From: Staphylotrichum longicolle
Taxonomy: Eukaryota > Ascomycota > Sordariomycetes > Sordariales > Chaetomiaceae
DNA: 64,000 bases
Assembly: GCA_019096155.1 (NCBI GenBank)
Contig: JAHCVI010000002.1
Location: 4,774,001-4,838,000, forward strand
Direction: 5' to 3'
Part shown: positions 40,581 through 50,409 of the stretch, piece after piece
Layout of the letters: each line of letters starts with the position of its first letter
Numbering within the stretch: position 1 is the stretch's first letter
The notes under the pieces: generated by a model
What the model was told of the DNA's origin: nothing
Database searches by the model: none
The model's input: only the letters and a program-made list of their open reading frames with translations
Translations under genes and position numbers: made by a program

Positions 40581-41567
40581 CTGCATCTTCCGTCCATCAC
40601 GTGTCCGTGGCAGAGGCGGCGGAGGCGGCGGAGGCGGCGGCGGGACAGGGGGCCGCCTAGACCTCTTCAGAGCCGGCTCTTCGGACTCTTCTTGTCGAAC
40701 CGCCGATGGATCGGGCTGTGCGCGCAGGTGTTTCCGGCTGTTCATACCCCGAATAGGTGGTATAGCAGGAGTGAACTTATCACTGGGAGGTACGAAAGCG
40801 GCCTGGTTAGATCCCGGATCCTGTCTCGCTGAGGAGGGGATAAGCCGCATCCGTTGTGTTGGAGCAAGCGTCAAGGCATTCCCGACATCCCTGATGTCCC
40901 GAGCGCTGCCTTCCCAATTGGGGTTTGTCACGATAACGGAGCGAGCAGCTTCGCGAGTAAACCTGAAGACTGCGCTCGGCGCAGTGTTTTTTGCAGGGTC
41001 AAGGGGCTTAGATTGAGGATCTGGCACATCCTGTGATGTCTTGGGCTCCGGCGTGCCCGCCACCTCAGCACTCTGCACCACTTCTTGACCCGGCGTAGCT
41101 TCAAAAGACTGGGCAAACGCATTCGACTCTGGGACTGTTCCACTACCGTCTGCAGCTTCTCCGACCAGGCGGCTTATCATGGCCTGTATACTTGGCGTAG
41201 GTCCACGGAACTGGGCAAAGCTGCTCGAGTTGGGAACTGCCCTACTACCGCCTGCGGCTTCTCCGGCCATGTTGCGGATGATGGCCTGTCGTCCCATGAT
41301 GGATCGAGCTGCCTCGCGTCTTGGAATACCCGTAGCGTTTTGTCGGGGCGGCTTTGCAGTCAGAGAAGTCGCCTTGTTGTGCCTCGCTTTCGAGGTCGAT
41401 CCAAAGTAGCGGGATCTTGGTCGGATCTTGTCCCCTGGAGCACGAGGAGTAATTGAGGCCCCGCCCCCTTGATCATCCTCCGGGCCCAAGTCATCCATGT
41501 GCGAATCTTGTTCGTGTGGGCGTATCTTGCTCGAAAGTGGGCGTTTCTCCCTCAATCGTGGGCGCAT
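40494..41567 (-). pseudogene. Disordered C-terminal extension of the DUF3723 gene (frame-separated)
   Basis: Open frame of 357 codons from the ATG at 41567. Low-complexity, with near-repeats REAARSIMGRQAIIRNMAGE and related GEAA[GD]GS[RG][AT]VP units, and a run of ten prolines near the end. The last 25 or so residues are ankyrin DNA read in the wrong frame. Between 41567 and 41716, short frames (YMDILVFTNERL; EFVLLDMMTAFFGKQ) look like further DUF3723 sequence, so I infer one gene broken by frameshifts. Confidence 0.5.
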
Positions 41568-41715
41568 CGTTCTTGAGGATGGGAATTTGCTTTCCAAAAA
41601 ACGCCGTCATCATATCGAGCAAGACAAATTCGGGGTTGGGCTGACGACGCCTTGTTGCAGCTAGCCGAGGAAGGAAGCCGTTCGTTCGTAAATACCAAAA
41701 TGTCCATGTAAAAGG

Positions 41716-43177
41716 TCAGCCGCCTCTCCAGTCTGGTATTTCCTGCCACGAGGAAGGGGGCTTAGGGCCAGGGTACATCGTCTGGGATAGGGCGGCTTGG
41801 ATTTTGGACGTTCGAAACCCCAATTCACAGGCCAGGTGCTGGATATATGCAACGCATTGCGTATTGACTTCAGCCTTGAAATTGTCTTCCGGCCAATCTT
41901 CGCGTGGCGGGAGCGCATCTTGAAGCCATGGGAAGAGCCGTAAGCAAGCTAAACAAAGCTGCGTAAAGGCGAGAGACGGCGATGCTGGGCCCTCAATCTC
42001 CCTCAACTCTTTATCGTCGATCTCCACCTGCACAACCTCTGGGGTCGTCCAACTGCTGGAAAGGATTTCGAAGATAGTGGGGCTCCTCTTCTTGCTGCTC
42101 TTGCATAATGGAAGCGCGTCGACGACGTGTCGGATCAGGATCTTGGCTGCAAAACCGACGTAATGCATGTTCTCCTGAAGTGTTTCGAAACTGGGGATAA
42201 CCGTGTCGAGGGAAAGGATGTTTCGCCGCAGCATATCTCTGTCGCTGGGATCGATCACGCCAGGAAATAGCGTGCCGTTGTCCAACAGGCGCTTGATTGT
42301 ATCTGCATCTCCCGGACAGACCGTAGGCATCCGGAACTGAAGAATACGAATGCTGTCGATATCGAGAGACTGGACAAGACTCTTCTTTCCCTCACATATC
42401 CCCTCCTTCCAAACCGTAGAAATGTGGTCGAGATAGTGAATAATTTGTTCGTCGATGTGCAGCGCAAGCCATTTATGGATGTTGCCGAGGAGCAATTGCT
42501 CCACCATTGCTGGGATGTCGAGTAGGGTGTTTAAGGCTTTGACGATGGGCAGGTTCTTAGGCCTTAGAAGCATCCTCATATTGCGCTCCTTGGGCCCTGT
42601 GAGAGAGCCCATACAGAGTGCGTATGTGACCTCATCGCGGCGGTAGCTCTCCACAATCTTCCGGTACAGTTCTCCGTCAGACTGTTGTGGTTCATGGGAG
42701 AAGGCGGAAATGAGTCCGAGCAATGGATCGAGCACTTGGTTGTCAGCATTCAACCAAATTTGGGGGAGAGACTCGTAACTTACGATCCGCGGAGAATAGA
42801 TGGACGATCAACGAAGTCTCTTTGTTGCCCTTGGCCGCCGCAACAAGATACTCGCCGTAAAGGCACGACAGTCGGATGCCGTTGAGAAGAGGCAAATCCT
42901 TTTGCCCTTTCCCCCGAGTTCCACGGAGCTGATCGGCGGAGAGCCCCAAATGCACTAGGATCTGTCCGAACTTCACTTCATCCACGGTGCAGGGTATACG
43001 AACCTCAGTAGCACCTGCTTTGGACAAATTCTTGAAAACTCGCCCAAGTCTTTCCCGCATTTTGAAGCTGATCTGCCTCCGGTACGGGAACTCCAAAGAG
43101 TCGAGAGGTACTCGCACAGCGCCTAGGGACATTTTGATTCTTCCGAGTATGCCAGACTCAGAAACACATTCTATCAT
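41716..43177 (-). CDS. DUF3723-family protein
   Basis: Exons 42784-43177 and 41716-42734; 470 aa to the present stop. The 49-nt intron (GTAAGT, TGCTGAC branch site, CAAG) joins TSLIVHLFSAD to LLDPLLGLISAF. Family features: VRVPLDSLEFPYRRQISFKM, LLNGIRLSCLYGEYLVAAAK, SDGELYRKI, HIDEQIIHYLDHISTVWKEG and a FRMPTVCPGDADTI block. DUF3723 proteins are fungal-specific with unknown function and often multicopy. The frame stops at IPDWRGG, earlier than I expect; relatives continue, and matching pieces follow in other frames. An alternative start is the Met at 43132. Confidence 0.7.
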
Positions 43178-43300
43178 TGGGAAAGGCAGTTTGAAAAGAA
43201 TTTGGAGTTTTTCTGCTATATGCCCGTATTAACGGTTGGCTGCAACGTGGTGGGCTGCGGGAACGAGGACGCGAAATGGGGACGGGAACGAGAAAAGGGG

Positions 43301-43316
43301 CTAACCCTAACCCTAA
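43301..43316. repeat. Interstitial telomere-like tract
   Basis: CTAACCCTAACCCTAA, about 2.7 units of the CCCTAA/TTAGGG telomere repeat of filamentous fungi, upstream of the DUF3723 gene. Confidence 0.85.
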
Positions 43317-43399
43317 GCCGCGATGAAAACAAACAAAACAGGGGAGCATTACAGTATAAGGGGGGCGACTCGAGCGATAGCTTACGAGTGGTATCTATC

Positions 43400-44080
43400 A
43401 GCTCGCAAGCCATTCTTGGAATACTTCTGTCTGCTTACCTGTATCCCTCGCCCTATTGGATCTATTGAATATGTCATCTAACGAACGTATCGTAAACCTC
43501 CCGCGACTGTGCCATGCTCCAGTAAGTGTAAAGCGAAGCTCGGCGATGCCACCGTCAAGAGAGCCATTCGCAGCCAGCATACCGTAGCTGACGACCGCCC
43601 GAGCCGGCTGCCAGCATCTCCGACCGGCCATGCCGGGACGCCGGCGATGGCTCGGCCGCTTGGCTGGCTCGGCCCGGTTGTCGGCATGGCTTCGTTGCCT
43701 GCCACTTTCCACTCACTGTGCCATACCTCAGGAACCGAGCCACCGCCTTAATTTACCTCCCTTGGAAACCTGAACACCTCACTGGCGATTCGAATCACAC
43801 AGGAGACGCAATAGCGTATTGACATTGACATCTAACATGAATAAGCACAGTTACATAGTCTATGACCGTCCCGTCGTCCAGCCTCAAAACCCAATCACCA
43901 AGATCCTCCCGTTTAGCTATGGCAGTGGCCACGGCGTCGTCGCGGCTGCCTGAGCGCTTCTGGCGTATGAAGGTCTGAGGATACCGCGGCAGTGTGTTGG
44001 ACGGCACTAGCTGGCCGCCACGGAGCGAGAAGGGCGGGGTCGATATGCCCCAGAAACCCAGGATCCAGGGCCTCACTTGA
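43400..44080. other. Intergenic, nothing recognised
   Basis: About 700 nt, including a stretch of CCGGC-rich half-repeats at 43590-43690. Open frames there are GC artefacts. No gene supported. Confidence 0.3.
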
Positions 44081-44229
44081 GCACATATGATTCTTCGTAG
44101 GATAGCCGGTTTGCTGCTCGTCGACAGTCGATGCGCAGATAATCACGTCCTCGCACAGGTCGCTGTCGGCATCGTATATAACGACGGGGGAGAGCTCCTT
44201 CTTGTCCTCCACGTTGTGCCTGGCGGCCC

Positions 44230-44371
44230 TCTTGCGCTTTGTTCAGGGGGGGTTCGTACGCGAGTTCGGTGCTATGGTGTGTGCGGCAAGCCTGGCCACA
44301 ATGCCCGCACTTGCCAGGAGGCTGCAGAATCATCTGATTCGGCTGTTTCTGATGTAATTGTAGTTAGTTGA
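44230..44371 (+). pseudogene. C-terminal zinc-knuckle fragment of a transposase-like protein
   Basis: The frame contains VRCYGVCGKPGHNARTCQEA then a Ser/Asp/Val tail. A C-x2-C-x4-H-x4-C knuckle closing the protein is typical of fungal Fot/pogo-type DDE transposases, which I infer as the source. No DDE core or terminal inverted repeats were found around it. Confidence 0.55.
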
Positions 44372-44433
44372 TAGTTTTGTTATATTGTAATTGAAGATAG
44401 TTGTTATAGAGTGGTGGGGAGTGTTCCACTCGC

Positions 44434-45088
44434 TTATATGTTCCACTCGCTTATAAGATACGTTAGGTGGTTTACGCTACATATCAGCATACGCCCGCAT
44501 TTCATGCAGCGGAAAGTGTCTCCGAGCTTTAGCGTTGAATGACAACCGTGACACCCGATCGTATTCTCGTCAAGATTTCTCAAGAGACGCCTAGTCAATT
44601 CCCGTCGGTGCCAAAAATCGCATTTGTCGCAGCGGGTATGAACCCCGAGTTCGAGTCTTGCACGGCAATGGAGACACTCGTCAGGATTCCTAGGCGGACG
44701 CTTTTCCCGCTGGCGCTCAAGGTCGCATTTGTTGCAGTGGAAATACACGGGCTTCCCACGAAAACAGACACACGGGGACGCAGTATGCCCTTCTCGCCGT
44801 TGCCGACTATCGCTACCACACTCCCGGTCGTTCGGCAGCTTCGCGATTTCTCCAGTGGTAGCGGCACGGGAAGTGATTATCTGATGCACCGGATTGTTCC
44901 GTGTGGCGCCGAGCTTCTTGGTCTCAAGCTGTCGTCGGCATTCAGGTTTCTGGTGAGGAGGAGGGATCCCTAAAACGCAGCATTAATAACTATTCTTCTA
45001 TGGGTTATATAGACATTTACTTACCACGTAGACGTCTACTTAGCCGTCGACCATTCGTGTTCACGACTCGCCTGCTTCTTAATTCCAT
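44434..45088 (-). CDS. Cysteine-ribbon repeat protein, paralogue A
   Basis: Exons 45025-45088 and 44434-44969; 199 aa. The 55-nt intron runs GTAAGT..TTTTAG. Exon 1 is basic (MELRSRRVVNTNGRRLSRRL). Exon 2 ends in tandem C-x2-C..C-x2-C units: HCNKC, CLHC..RCDKC, GCHGC..RCMKC, linked by RNLDENT-type spacers and a TRCDKCDFWHRRELTRR helix-like segment. The first ribbon is altered (CVCF where paralogue B has CVYC). It ends with a short extension NHLTYLISEWNI. Each unit probably binds one zinc; nucleic-acid binding is a guess from the basic exons. The family is not recognised. Same layout and flanks as 53196-53881. Confidence 0.7.
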
Positions 45089-45159
45089 CGTAGAACTTAT
45101 CGCTATCGACTGGTGCCGTCACTCTAAAACAGGAGGGGTTAACGTGAACATGTCACGTC

Positions 45160-45250
45160 TCGTCTGATCAACTACCCCTGGGCATTTTGCTGATGTTCTT
45201 GTTGTTTTCCGCGGCCGATTTGAGAGGAGGGGCAGTGGATGTTGGGTATC
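45160..45250. repeat. Duplicated upstream flank of the cysteine-ribbon genes (A side)
   Basis: GTCTCGTCTGATCAACTACC, TTTTGCTGATGTT and TGTTGTTTTCCGCGGCCGAT recur in the same place and orientation at 53945-54020, so the gene duplication included 100 nt or more of upstream DNA. Confidence 0.8.
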
Positions 45251-45274
45251 GGGTTGATGGAGGTCGACTTTCTG

Positions 45275-45400
45275 TTTGTTTCAGGTAGGCAATGAGCTCT
45301 TGCCTTCCACCAATGGCCACAAAAAACTCGATGATGAAGAGATAAAGAGGAGGCTGCTTTCCAGCTTTGGAGGTGGCTGGTGTCACATTGCCACCTCTCC
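45275..45400 (+). repeat. Dispersed repeat shared with 2030-2180
   Basis: Same block order as 2030-2180 (TTTGTTTCAGGTAGGCAATG, then the ATGGCCACAAAAAACTCGAT region). Confidence 0.65.
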
Positions 45401-45429
45401 CCACACTCCCCCACATCCCCCTCCCCCGC

Positions 45430-45535
45430 CCCAACACCCTCACACCCTCCCTCACACCTTCCCTCACATCCTCCCTCACACCCTCCCTCACATCCTCCCT
45501 CACACCCTCCCTCACATCCTGGCTCACTTCCCGAG
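45430..45535. repeat. Minisatellite CCTCCCTCACATCCTCCCTCACAC
   Basis: Alternating 15-nt units (CACACCCTCCCT, CACATCCTCCCT) in a C-rich tract of about 100 nt. The Pro/Ser-repeat frames over it are artefacts. Confidence 0.9.
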
Positions 45536-45725
45536 AAGGGCGGACGGTGTTTTGCCTCGAGCAGGCGGTAGCCAATGAACTACACCCGACTCAAACATTG
45601 TGTCCCCCTCGACCGCGTCAAGCGCTTATCCCTCGTAAAATGACTGCAGACGCGGCCGATTGCCAAGCGACCACGGAACAAGGATGGTATCCCCAGGGGA
45701 TGCTGCCTTGGAGCTTCGAAGGTTA
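45535..45725 (+). repeat. Family C fragments in altered order
   Basis: GACGGTGTTTTGCCTCGAGCAGGC and AGCGCTTATCCCTCG match the 3' part of family C. CCCCAGGGGATGCTGCCTTG is the reverse complement of its middle part, so this copy is rearranged. Confidence 0.6.
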
Positions 45726-45884
45726 AGGGACGCCCAGAGCAAGGTCGAGAGTTCCTTTCGAAGACTGTCTTGTATCCTGAGTATCTGACGACGCGGCCGA
45801 TGAATCAACCAAAACTAGACCCTGGACTTTTCCGTGTCCACGAGCAACATACAAGAGTCGAAGCAGTCACAAGATACGTTACCC

Positions 45885-46060
45885 TTAGGGGTAAGCGGGA
45901 GAAGCGGAAATGCAGTGGCAATCCCTGCAACAATTCCGGTAGTGAGTTGTTGGAAAGAAATTGTTACTTTCAATCTGATTGAAGCGCATCAACGAGAAAA
46001 AGCGCCCGCCAAAAAGCGTACCACAGCACTAGCAATGCCTGACTGAGTCACCGAACGCCA
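45885..46060 (+). pseudogene. Deleted copy of the degenerate zinc-cluster gene
   Basis: Holds the first-exon block (GAGAAGCGGAAATGCAGTGG CAATCC..), the intron, then jumps directly to the mid-gene block GAAGCGCATCAACGAG..CGCCC. About 200 nt present at 49340-50384 are missing. Confidence 0.75.
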
Positions 46061-46430
46061 TTTGGACCGTGGCGGCCGTACTGCTGCCAACGGCGCCCCA
46101 TCATGGAGGATCGGAGGATGGACAGCCACCCCTGGACATGTCACAGAAACACACCGCATGCCCACGGCCGACAGCGGGGGTGGCGCGAATCGTGAGCGAG
46201 ATGTGGAGGGTGAAGCTGGAGACACCCCTTGACAGAGAAACGGCGGAGGAGGGTCTATCCCGCCATCACTGCCCAAGCCTCGATGCGTCACGGGGCTTGG
46301 ATGCAGTTGGCTTGTCACAGAGCGGTGGAAAGGGTGCCGCGAAGGCCAAACATGTTCTACCCGGGAGGCGCACTATTGGCCACAGGTGCCTCATGGGGGC
46401 ATGGGGGCATGGGGGGTACCCCCTTTCGGC
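46060..46430 (+). repeat. Dispersed repeat, direct partner of 14560-14950
   Basis: Same blocks in the same order as 14560-14950, including GGCGCACTATTGGCCACAGG. No coding frame is conserved. Confidence 0.8.
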
Positions 46431-46589
46431 AGTTGTTGCTTTAAAACGCCTGCGGCCTTTCCTTGCCACTCTCCCCTCATCGTCTGCACAGGCTACGATT
46501 TTGCGCGCAAGCCAGGATTTCAAATTCACAATAAGGCTGCCAGAAAGTCCTGGCAAACGAATGATGCCACCATGAGGCGTGCTTGTGGC

Positions 46590-46690
46590 CAATAATGGCC
46601 GACGCGACGCGCCCGCACTCAGGAAGCGACGCGCTCCAGCCCAATCATTCTCATCCCACGCACACCACCCGAGGTCCTGCCCGCTCCGCT
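46590..46690. repeat. Dispersed repeat, inverted partner of 15735-15835
   Basis: CCCGCACTCAGGAAGCGACG, CCAATCATTCTCATCCCACG and ACACCACCCGAGGTCCTGC match in reverse complement. Confidence 0.75.
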
Positions 46691-46799
46691 CCGTTGTCTG
46701 GGAATCGGTTAATTGGATGCCGCACGCGACGTAGGCCACTCGGAAAGATGTAAGCACCTTGAGGAAGTGAAGAGCGGCCTCGCCGGCTGGATCCGCGAC

Positions 46800-47125
46800 A
46801 GTGTTCGCGACGTGGCACGGCACGAGGCTGGGTGGAAGCAGCGGCAGTGTCATCCAACGCCTTCTGGTTAGTCAAAAGACTGGTAAAAGTGGTGATGTTG
46901 TTGTCGTCGTCAAAGTTGCCACATGGCTGGGTGTGGCCGTTTGCCTGTTTGAACACCAACTTACCCGGAGGTGCTGTTGTTGGCCCGGAGAAGTGTGGGG
47001 GTGTGTTAATTTACACGCATTGCATGATGAGTACATTGAGCATACTAGCGGCCATTACGCAGGTGCCCCCACGCCACACGACTGTGCGACCGACAGCAAG
47101 CGAAATGGCTTCTCAGGTGGCCAGT
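46800..47125. repeat. Dispersed repeat, inverted partner at about 61750-62065
   Basis: TGTTGTCGTCGTCAAAGT, GTTTGCCTGTTTGAACACCA, GGTGCTGTTGTTGGCCCGGA and ACGCAGGTGCCCCCACGCCA recur as reverse complement at 61750-62065. No gene recognised. The open frames over it differ between copies. Confidence 0.8.
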
Positions 47126-47171
47126 CCAGCCACTGAAATATTGCCCCACCCCGGGAGATCACCCAGCTCAT

Positions 47172-47225
47172 CCATTTTCCATACTTCCATACTTCCATAC
47201 TTCCATACTTCCACACTTCCATTCC
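47172..47225. repeat. ACTTCCAT tandem tract
   Basis: Five near-perfect CATACTTC units, belonging loosely to the TTCCAT microsatellite class. An ATG at 47262 opens a short frame (MEDAIIAALEKERIYFATTN) that runs into the next repeat after about 25 codons. Confidence 0.85.
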
Positions 47226-47369
47226 TCCAAGACTCGCATCATTCCACCATCCACTCCACAATGGAGGATGCCATCATTGCTGCCCTGGAAAAGGAACGTA
47301 TTTACTTTGCCACGACAAATGTTATTTGCGCAGCACAACTCGCTTCACCCTCCCTTCAGGCGGCAGAAG

Positions 47370-47550
47370 GAAGCAGGTGGAAGGGCAAGGGAGCATCGAA
47401 CCTATCATGTCGTGCAGGATGGCGAGAGCACTCGCTCGGATGCATGACGCATCGGGAGCGGACAGTCCAGCCCTGTGTTGGCTGAGGGACACTGTTCGGT
47501 GATAGGTCGGCTGCACCGCACTCAAAGCGGGCTACTGACACGTTATTTAC
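47370..47550. repeat. Dispersed repeat, inverted partner at about 62810-62990
   Basis: AGGGCAAGGGAGCATCGAAC, CTATCATGTCGTGCAGG and CCAGCCCTGTGTTGGCT match the reverse complement of 62810-62990 closely. Confidence 0.85.
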
Positions 47551-47728
47551 CCAGGCTGAAACCAGTCCCTCCGTTGGCGTATACGCGTCTTAAGGTAGCG
47601 CCCCTTCTTGCAGACGATTGGACAGTCACGATGCTTTTCATTGAGGTTAAAAAGATGGCCCTCCTTGGCCGCCGCTTCCACCCTATCGTCCTGAGCCTCA
47701 CATTCCCCTCTGCCGCCACATCACGCTT

Positions 47729-48813
47729 ATGAAACCAATTCATCAGGCCAGCAAGCAGAGTACAACTTTGATAGCAGCCATGATCAGACTTCCGAGCGGC
47801 ACGCTCAAGGCCCAGAATACGAGTCGCACCAAGCGTCTCGCCGAAGCTAAAGAAGCCGGGGACCTTTTGAAGGTTCTCGGATTCGCAGAGGATCCAATCC
47901 AAGTTTTCAATGAATGTATGTGCATTCTGTCTTCCTCCGCGCTCGGCTGATAGCTTACCTGAGGGCTACGTGGACCAGTGGAAGACAGCAAAAAAGAGTC
48001 CCTCGTGGTGAACCTTATTCGAGGCTTCTGCACGTTCTTTCATGAGGGCGGCGCCAACTTGGTACCGGCAGACACTCATTATTACTCCAAGACTGGCCTA
48101 CCAGACGCGGATCGGGCCTTGATGCGGGGGGCACGGCTCTCTACGGTGGACGAGAACGAGGACGAGACATGGAGATAACGAGCGAGTGCGAACCCGACGA
48201 TGGCGATGAAATAATGCATGGACAACCCCGCTGGCCGCCGAATATGGCCATCAGCGGCAATTGCTCGCAGCCGGCCCGCATGGATGACGCCGGCCGCGTC
48301 GATTTGCAGCACGATCCGTACTGCCTCCGCAATCACTTCACAACACGTTGGGGTGTGCTGAAGGACCAGACGTTGGGCGTGCCGCGGGGAGGATCCATCG
48401 TCGATTGGGACGACCGGCAGTGGTCCCTCGCGGCCGAGGGCAAACACGCCGGTCTCTGGGTGGATGTCAACCAGCCGAGTGACGTGCGCACGACGCACAC
48501 CAAACGAATTGCCTTGATTGACCTCATCTCTTCGCAACTGCTCCTATACCGAATAACAGTCAGCTTCGCTGCCCCGCCATTCACGGAAGACGATGTGTAC
48601 AAGTGTGGCTGGTCCTTCCTGCTCTGGAACCGCGACGACCCCACGTGCAGCCTGGAGGTCTGCGACCACAAGGGCCGGCCCCAGGCGTACTTTCGCGGTG
48701 GGAAACAAGCTAGCACGGAAGCCCTCCAGCTGCTCGAGTGGCTCACGGGTGAATTGTCCGCATTCGTTATGATTATACGCCTTGTGGAAGACATGCATCG
48801 TGAGGATACTTAG
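47729..48813 (+). CDS. Hypothetical protein, probably split by one frameshift
   Basis: Exon 1 47729-47915; intron 47916-47978 (63 nt, GTATGT..CCAG); exon 2 from 47979. Frame 1 ends at 48178 (128 aa) after VDENEDETWR. A second frame opens at 48169 (MEITSECEPDDGDEIMHG) and runs 214 codons to 48813 with sequence such as CGWSFLLWNRDDPTCSLEVC and STEALQLLEWLTGELSAFV. Joining the acidic stretches DENEDET-W and EITSECEPDDGDE needs a single extra base, so I infer one gene of about 340 aa with a one-nt deletion near 48172. The family is not recognised. It could also be two overlapping genes. Confidence 0.5.
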
Positions 48814-48994
48814 GGCTGACAGTTAGAAAATCAAACAATTGGGAGGGGGAATTTTGTATTTTAGTCCAGGCCATACGGCAAAACAACTTTTATTGACATG
48901 TGGGACAGGCAACAAGATGGCTAAGTTCGTGATACTCGTTGGTGGTGAGGAAAGAAGATGTGGCTGTCTGAAAATATGTGGATGGTGGCAATGG

Positions 48995-49052
48995 GATCAT
49001 TTTTGTGACCATTTTCGTGACCATTTTTGTGACCATTTTTGTGACCATTGCC
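48995..49052 (+). repeat. 12-bp tandem repeat GACCATTTTTGT
   Basis: Four to five units of GTGACCATTTTT/C within about 57 nt. Confidence 0.9.
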
Positions 49053-49069
49053 CTGGCGTTTGGATATTG

Positions 49070-49255
49070 GGCCCCTGTCTGACTTGACCGGAACTTGTGG
49101 GCATCTGAAACAATTCACTGGACTCGCGCACCATGGTAAAGAGCATTACAAGTTAATCCTAGGAAAGCAATCACATTGACGGAAATACAGGGTTAAATAT
49201 ACACACTTGGGACCGAACCCGCGGCCATAGAAAAAAAAAAAGAATGCCGCTTCAA
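49070..49255 (+). repeat. Poly-A-ended dispersed repeat (copy 1)
   Basis: The block from CTGTCTGACTTGACCGGAAC through GGGACCGAACCCGCGGCCAT ends in an A-run of about 11, as does the copy at 55565-55755. Ending in a variable A-tract suggests a retroposed element. Confidence 0.75.
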
Positions 49256-49339
49256 GCCCAACTACCATCGCTGCCTTTACCTTAGAGGCTCACTGATTGA
49301 CTAGTGTACGCTCTTCCTATAATGTTATAAAAGCTGTAA

Positions 49340-50384
49340 CTACCTAAAGGCCAACGGAAAGTCCAGCTCTGCAATGTTCCAGGTTGAATTGTCGAAATCG
49401 GCGGGAGGCGGCACTATACCTGGGGAAAACGACAGGATCCCCAACGACTCGCGGGGTCGAGCCATCATGTCCGAAGCCTGAGACCAAATAGCCGCATCGT
49501 CAGGTCTAGGCGGGGTCAGCGATTTGAATAAACTCATGATCCCGTCTTTGACCCCCTCGCACTCCAGCAACTCCCCGGCACCATCCTCCTCCAGTCCTTC
49601 GAGCGCCGACACGTGTGTCCGGAAGGTAAACTTGTTGGTAGCTTGGATAAAGTCCTCATGCAGGTTCTTGCACTCCTGTTCCTTTTCGGACCAATCGTAA
49701 GTGTTTGCCCTGGCGTCGACGCAGTGTATGTTCTTGTGGTACGTGACGAGAGATTCAATTGTCTCGGGAGTCAGCTTGTAGGCGACCTCGTTTCCCAGCA
49801 CCATATCGACAAGGAAGATGTAAGCCTCGATGTGGATCATCTGGTAGAGCGGATCCGAGTCCTTCCCCAGCTCCGACTCGGGCGCCTTTGGCAGTAGTAT
49901 GGACGCCAAGGTCCAGGTGGCGTTCGGTGACGACAGCGTCTCGGCCAGGCATCGCTGGTGCTGTAGTACGCTGTTGAGCGGGCGCTTGATCTTGTTGATG
50001 CGCTTCAGCGTCTGCGTCAGCCATGGCTCGACCTTGGAGCCCAGCACGACCGTCGCCGGCCGGCGGGAAGTAAAAGGGGCTGCCGAGGCAGGCAAAAGCG
50101 GCGTCTTGACGCGGTGGAAAGTAGCCACAACACTAGCTACATCGCTGTCGCTAGCCTCAGGAAATCCGGGGCGTGCTGAAAAGCTTTGGTAAGGGATAGT
50201 TTTCCTGGCCTTGTCCGCACCACCAAGGCGCTTGCAACGAAGTGGTGTTTCTGTAACTATTAGATTGGAAGCAACAATTTCTTCCGAAAAACTCACTGCT
50301 GGAATTGTTGCAGGGATTGCCGCTGCATTTTCGCTTCTCCAGGCGGGCCTTCGTACAAGCGAATCGTGCTCTTTTCATCTCCAT
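49340..50384 (-). CDS. Degenerate zinc-cluster-type fungal protein
   Basis: Exons 50297-50384 and 49340-50256; 334 aa. The intron is only 40 nt (GTGAGT, TCTAATAG end), which places it at the lower limit. The N-terminus (RARFACTKARLEKRKCSGNP then CNN) looks like a Zn2Cys6 motif that has lost at least two cysteines. Middle: LTQTLKRINKIKRPLNSVLQ then HQRCLAETLSSPNATWTLAS. C-terminal half: QMIHIEAYIFLVDMVLGNEV and an acidic patch. No fungal_trans signature is clear. A regulator that no longer binds zinc is a reasonable guess only. The 5' half is duplicated at 55775-56275 and a deleted copy lies at 45885-46060. Confidence 0.6.
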
Positions 50385-50409
50385 TTTCCTTTCGAGCAAC
50401 TCTGGTGAC

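Noticed and set aside
43500..43750. Possible gene in CCGGC-rich sequence
   Set aside because: All frames open only because of GC-rich quasi-repeats; no start context or domain.
45380..45571. Pro-Ser-His repeat protein frames
   Set aside because: Translation of a C-rich minisatellite in all three frames.
49225..49255. B-box-like GGTTCGGTCCC in the poly-A repeat as a SINE promoter
   Set aside because: It is on the strand opposite to the A-tail polarity and has no A box upstream.
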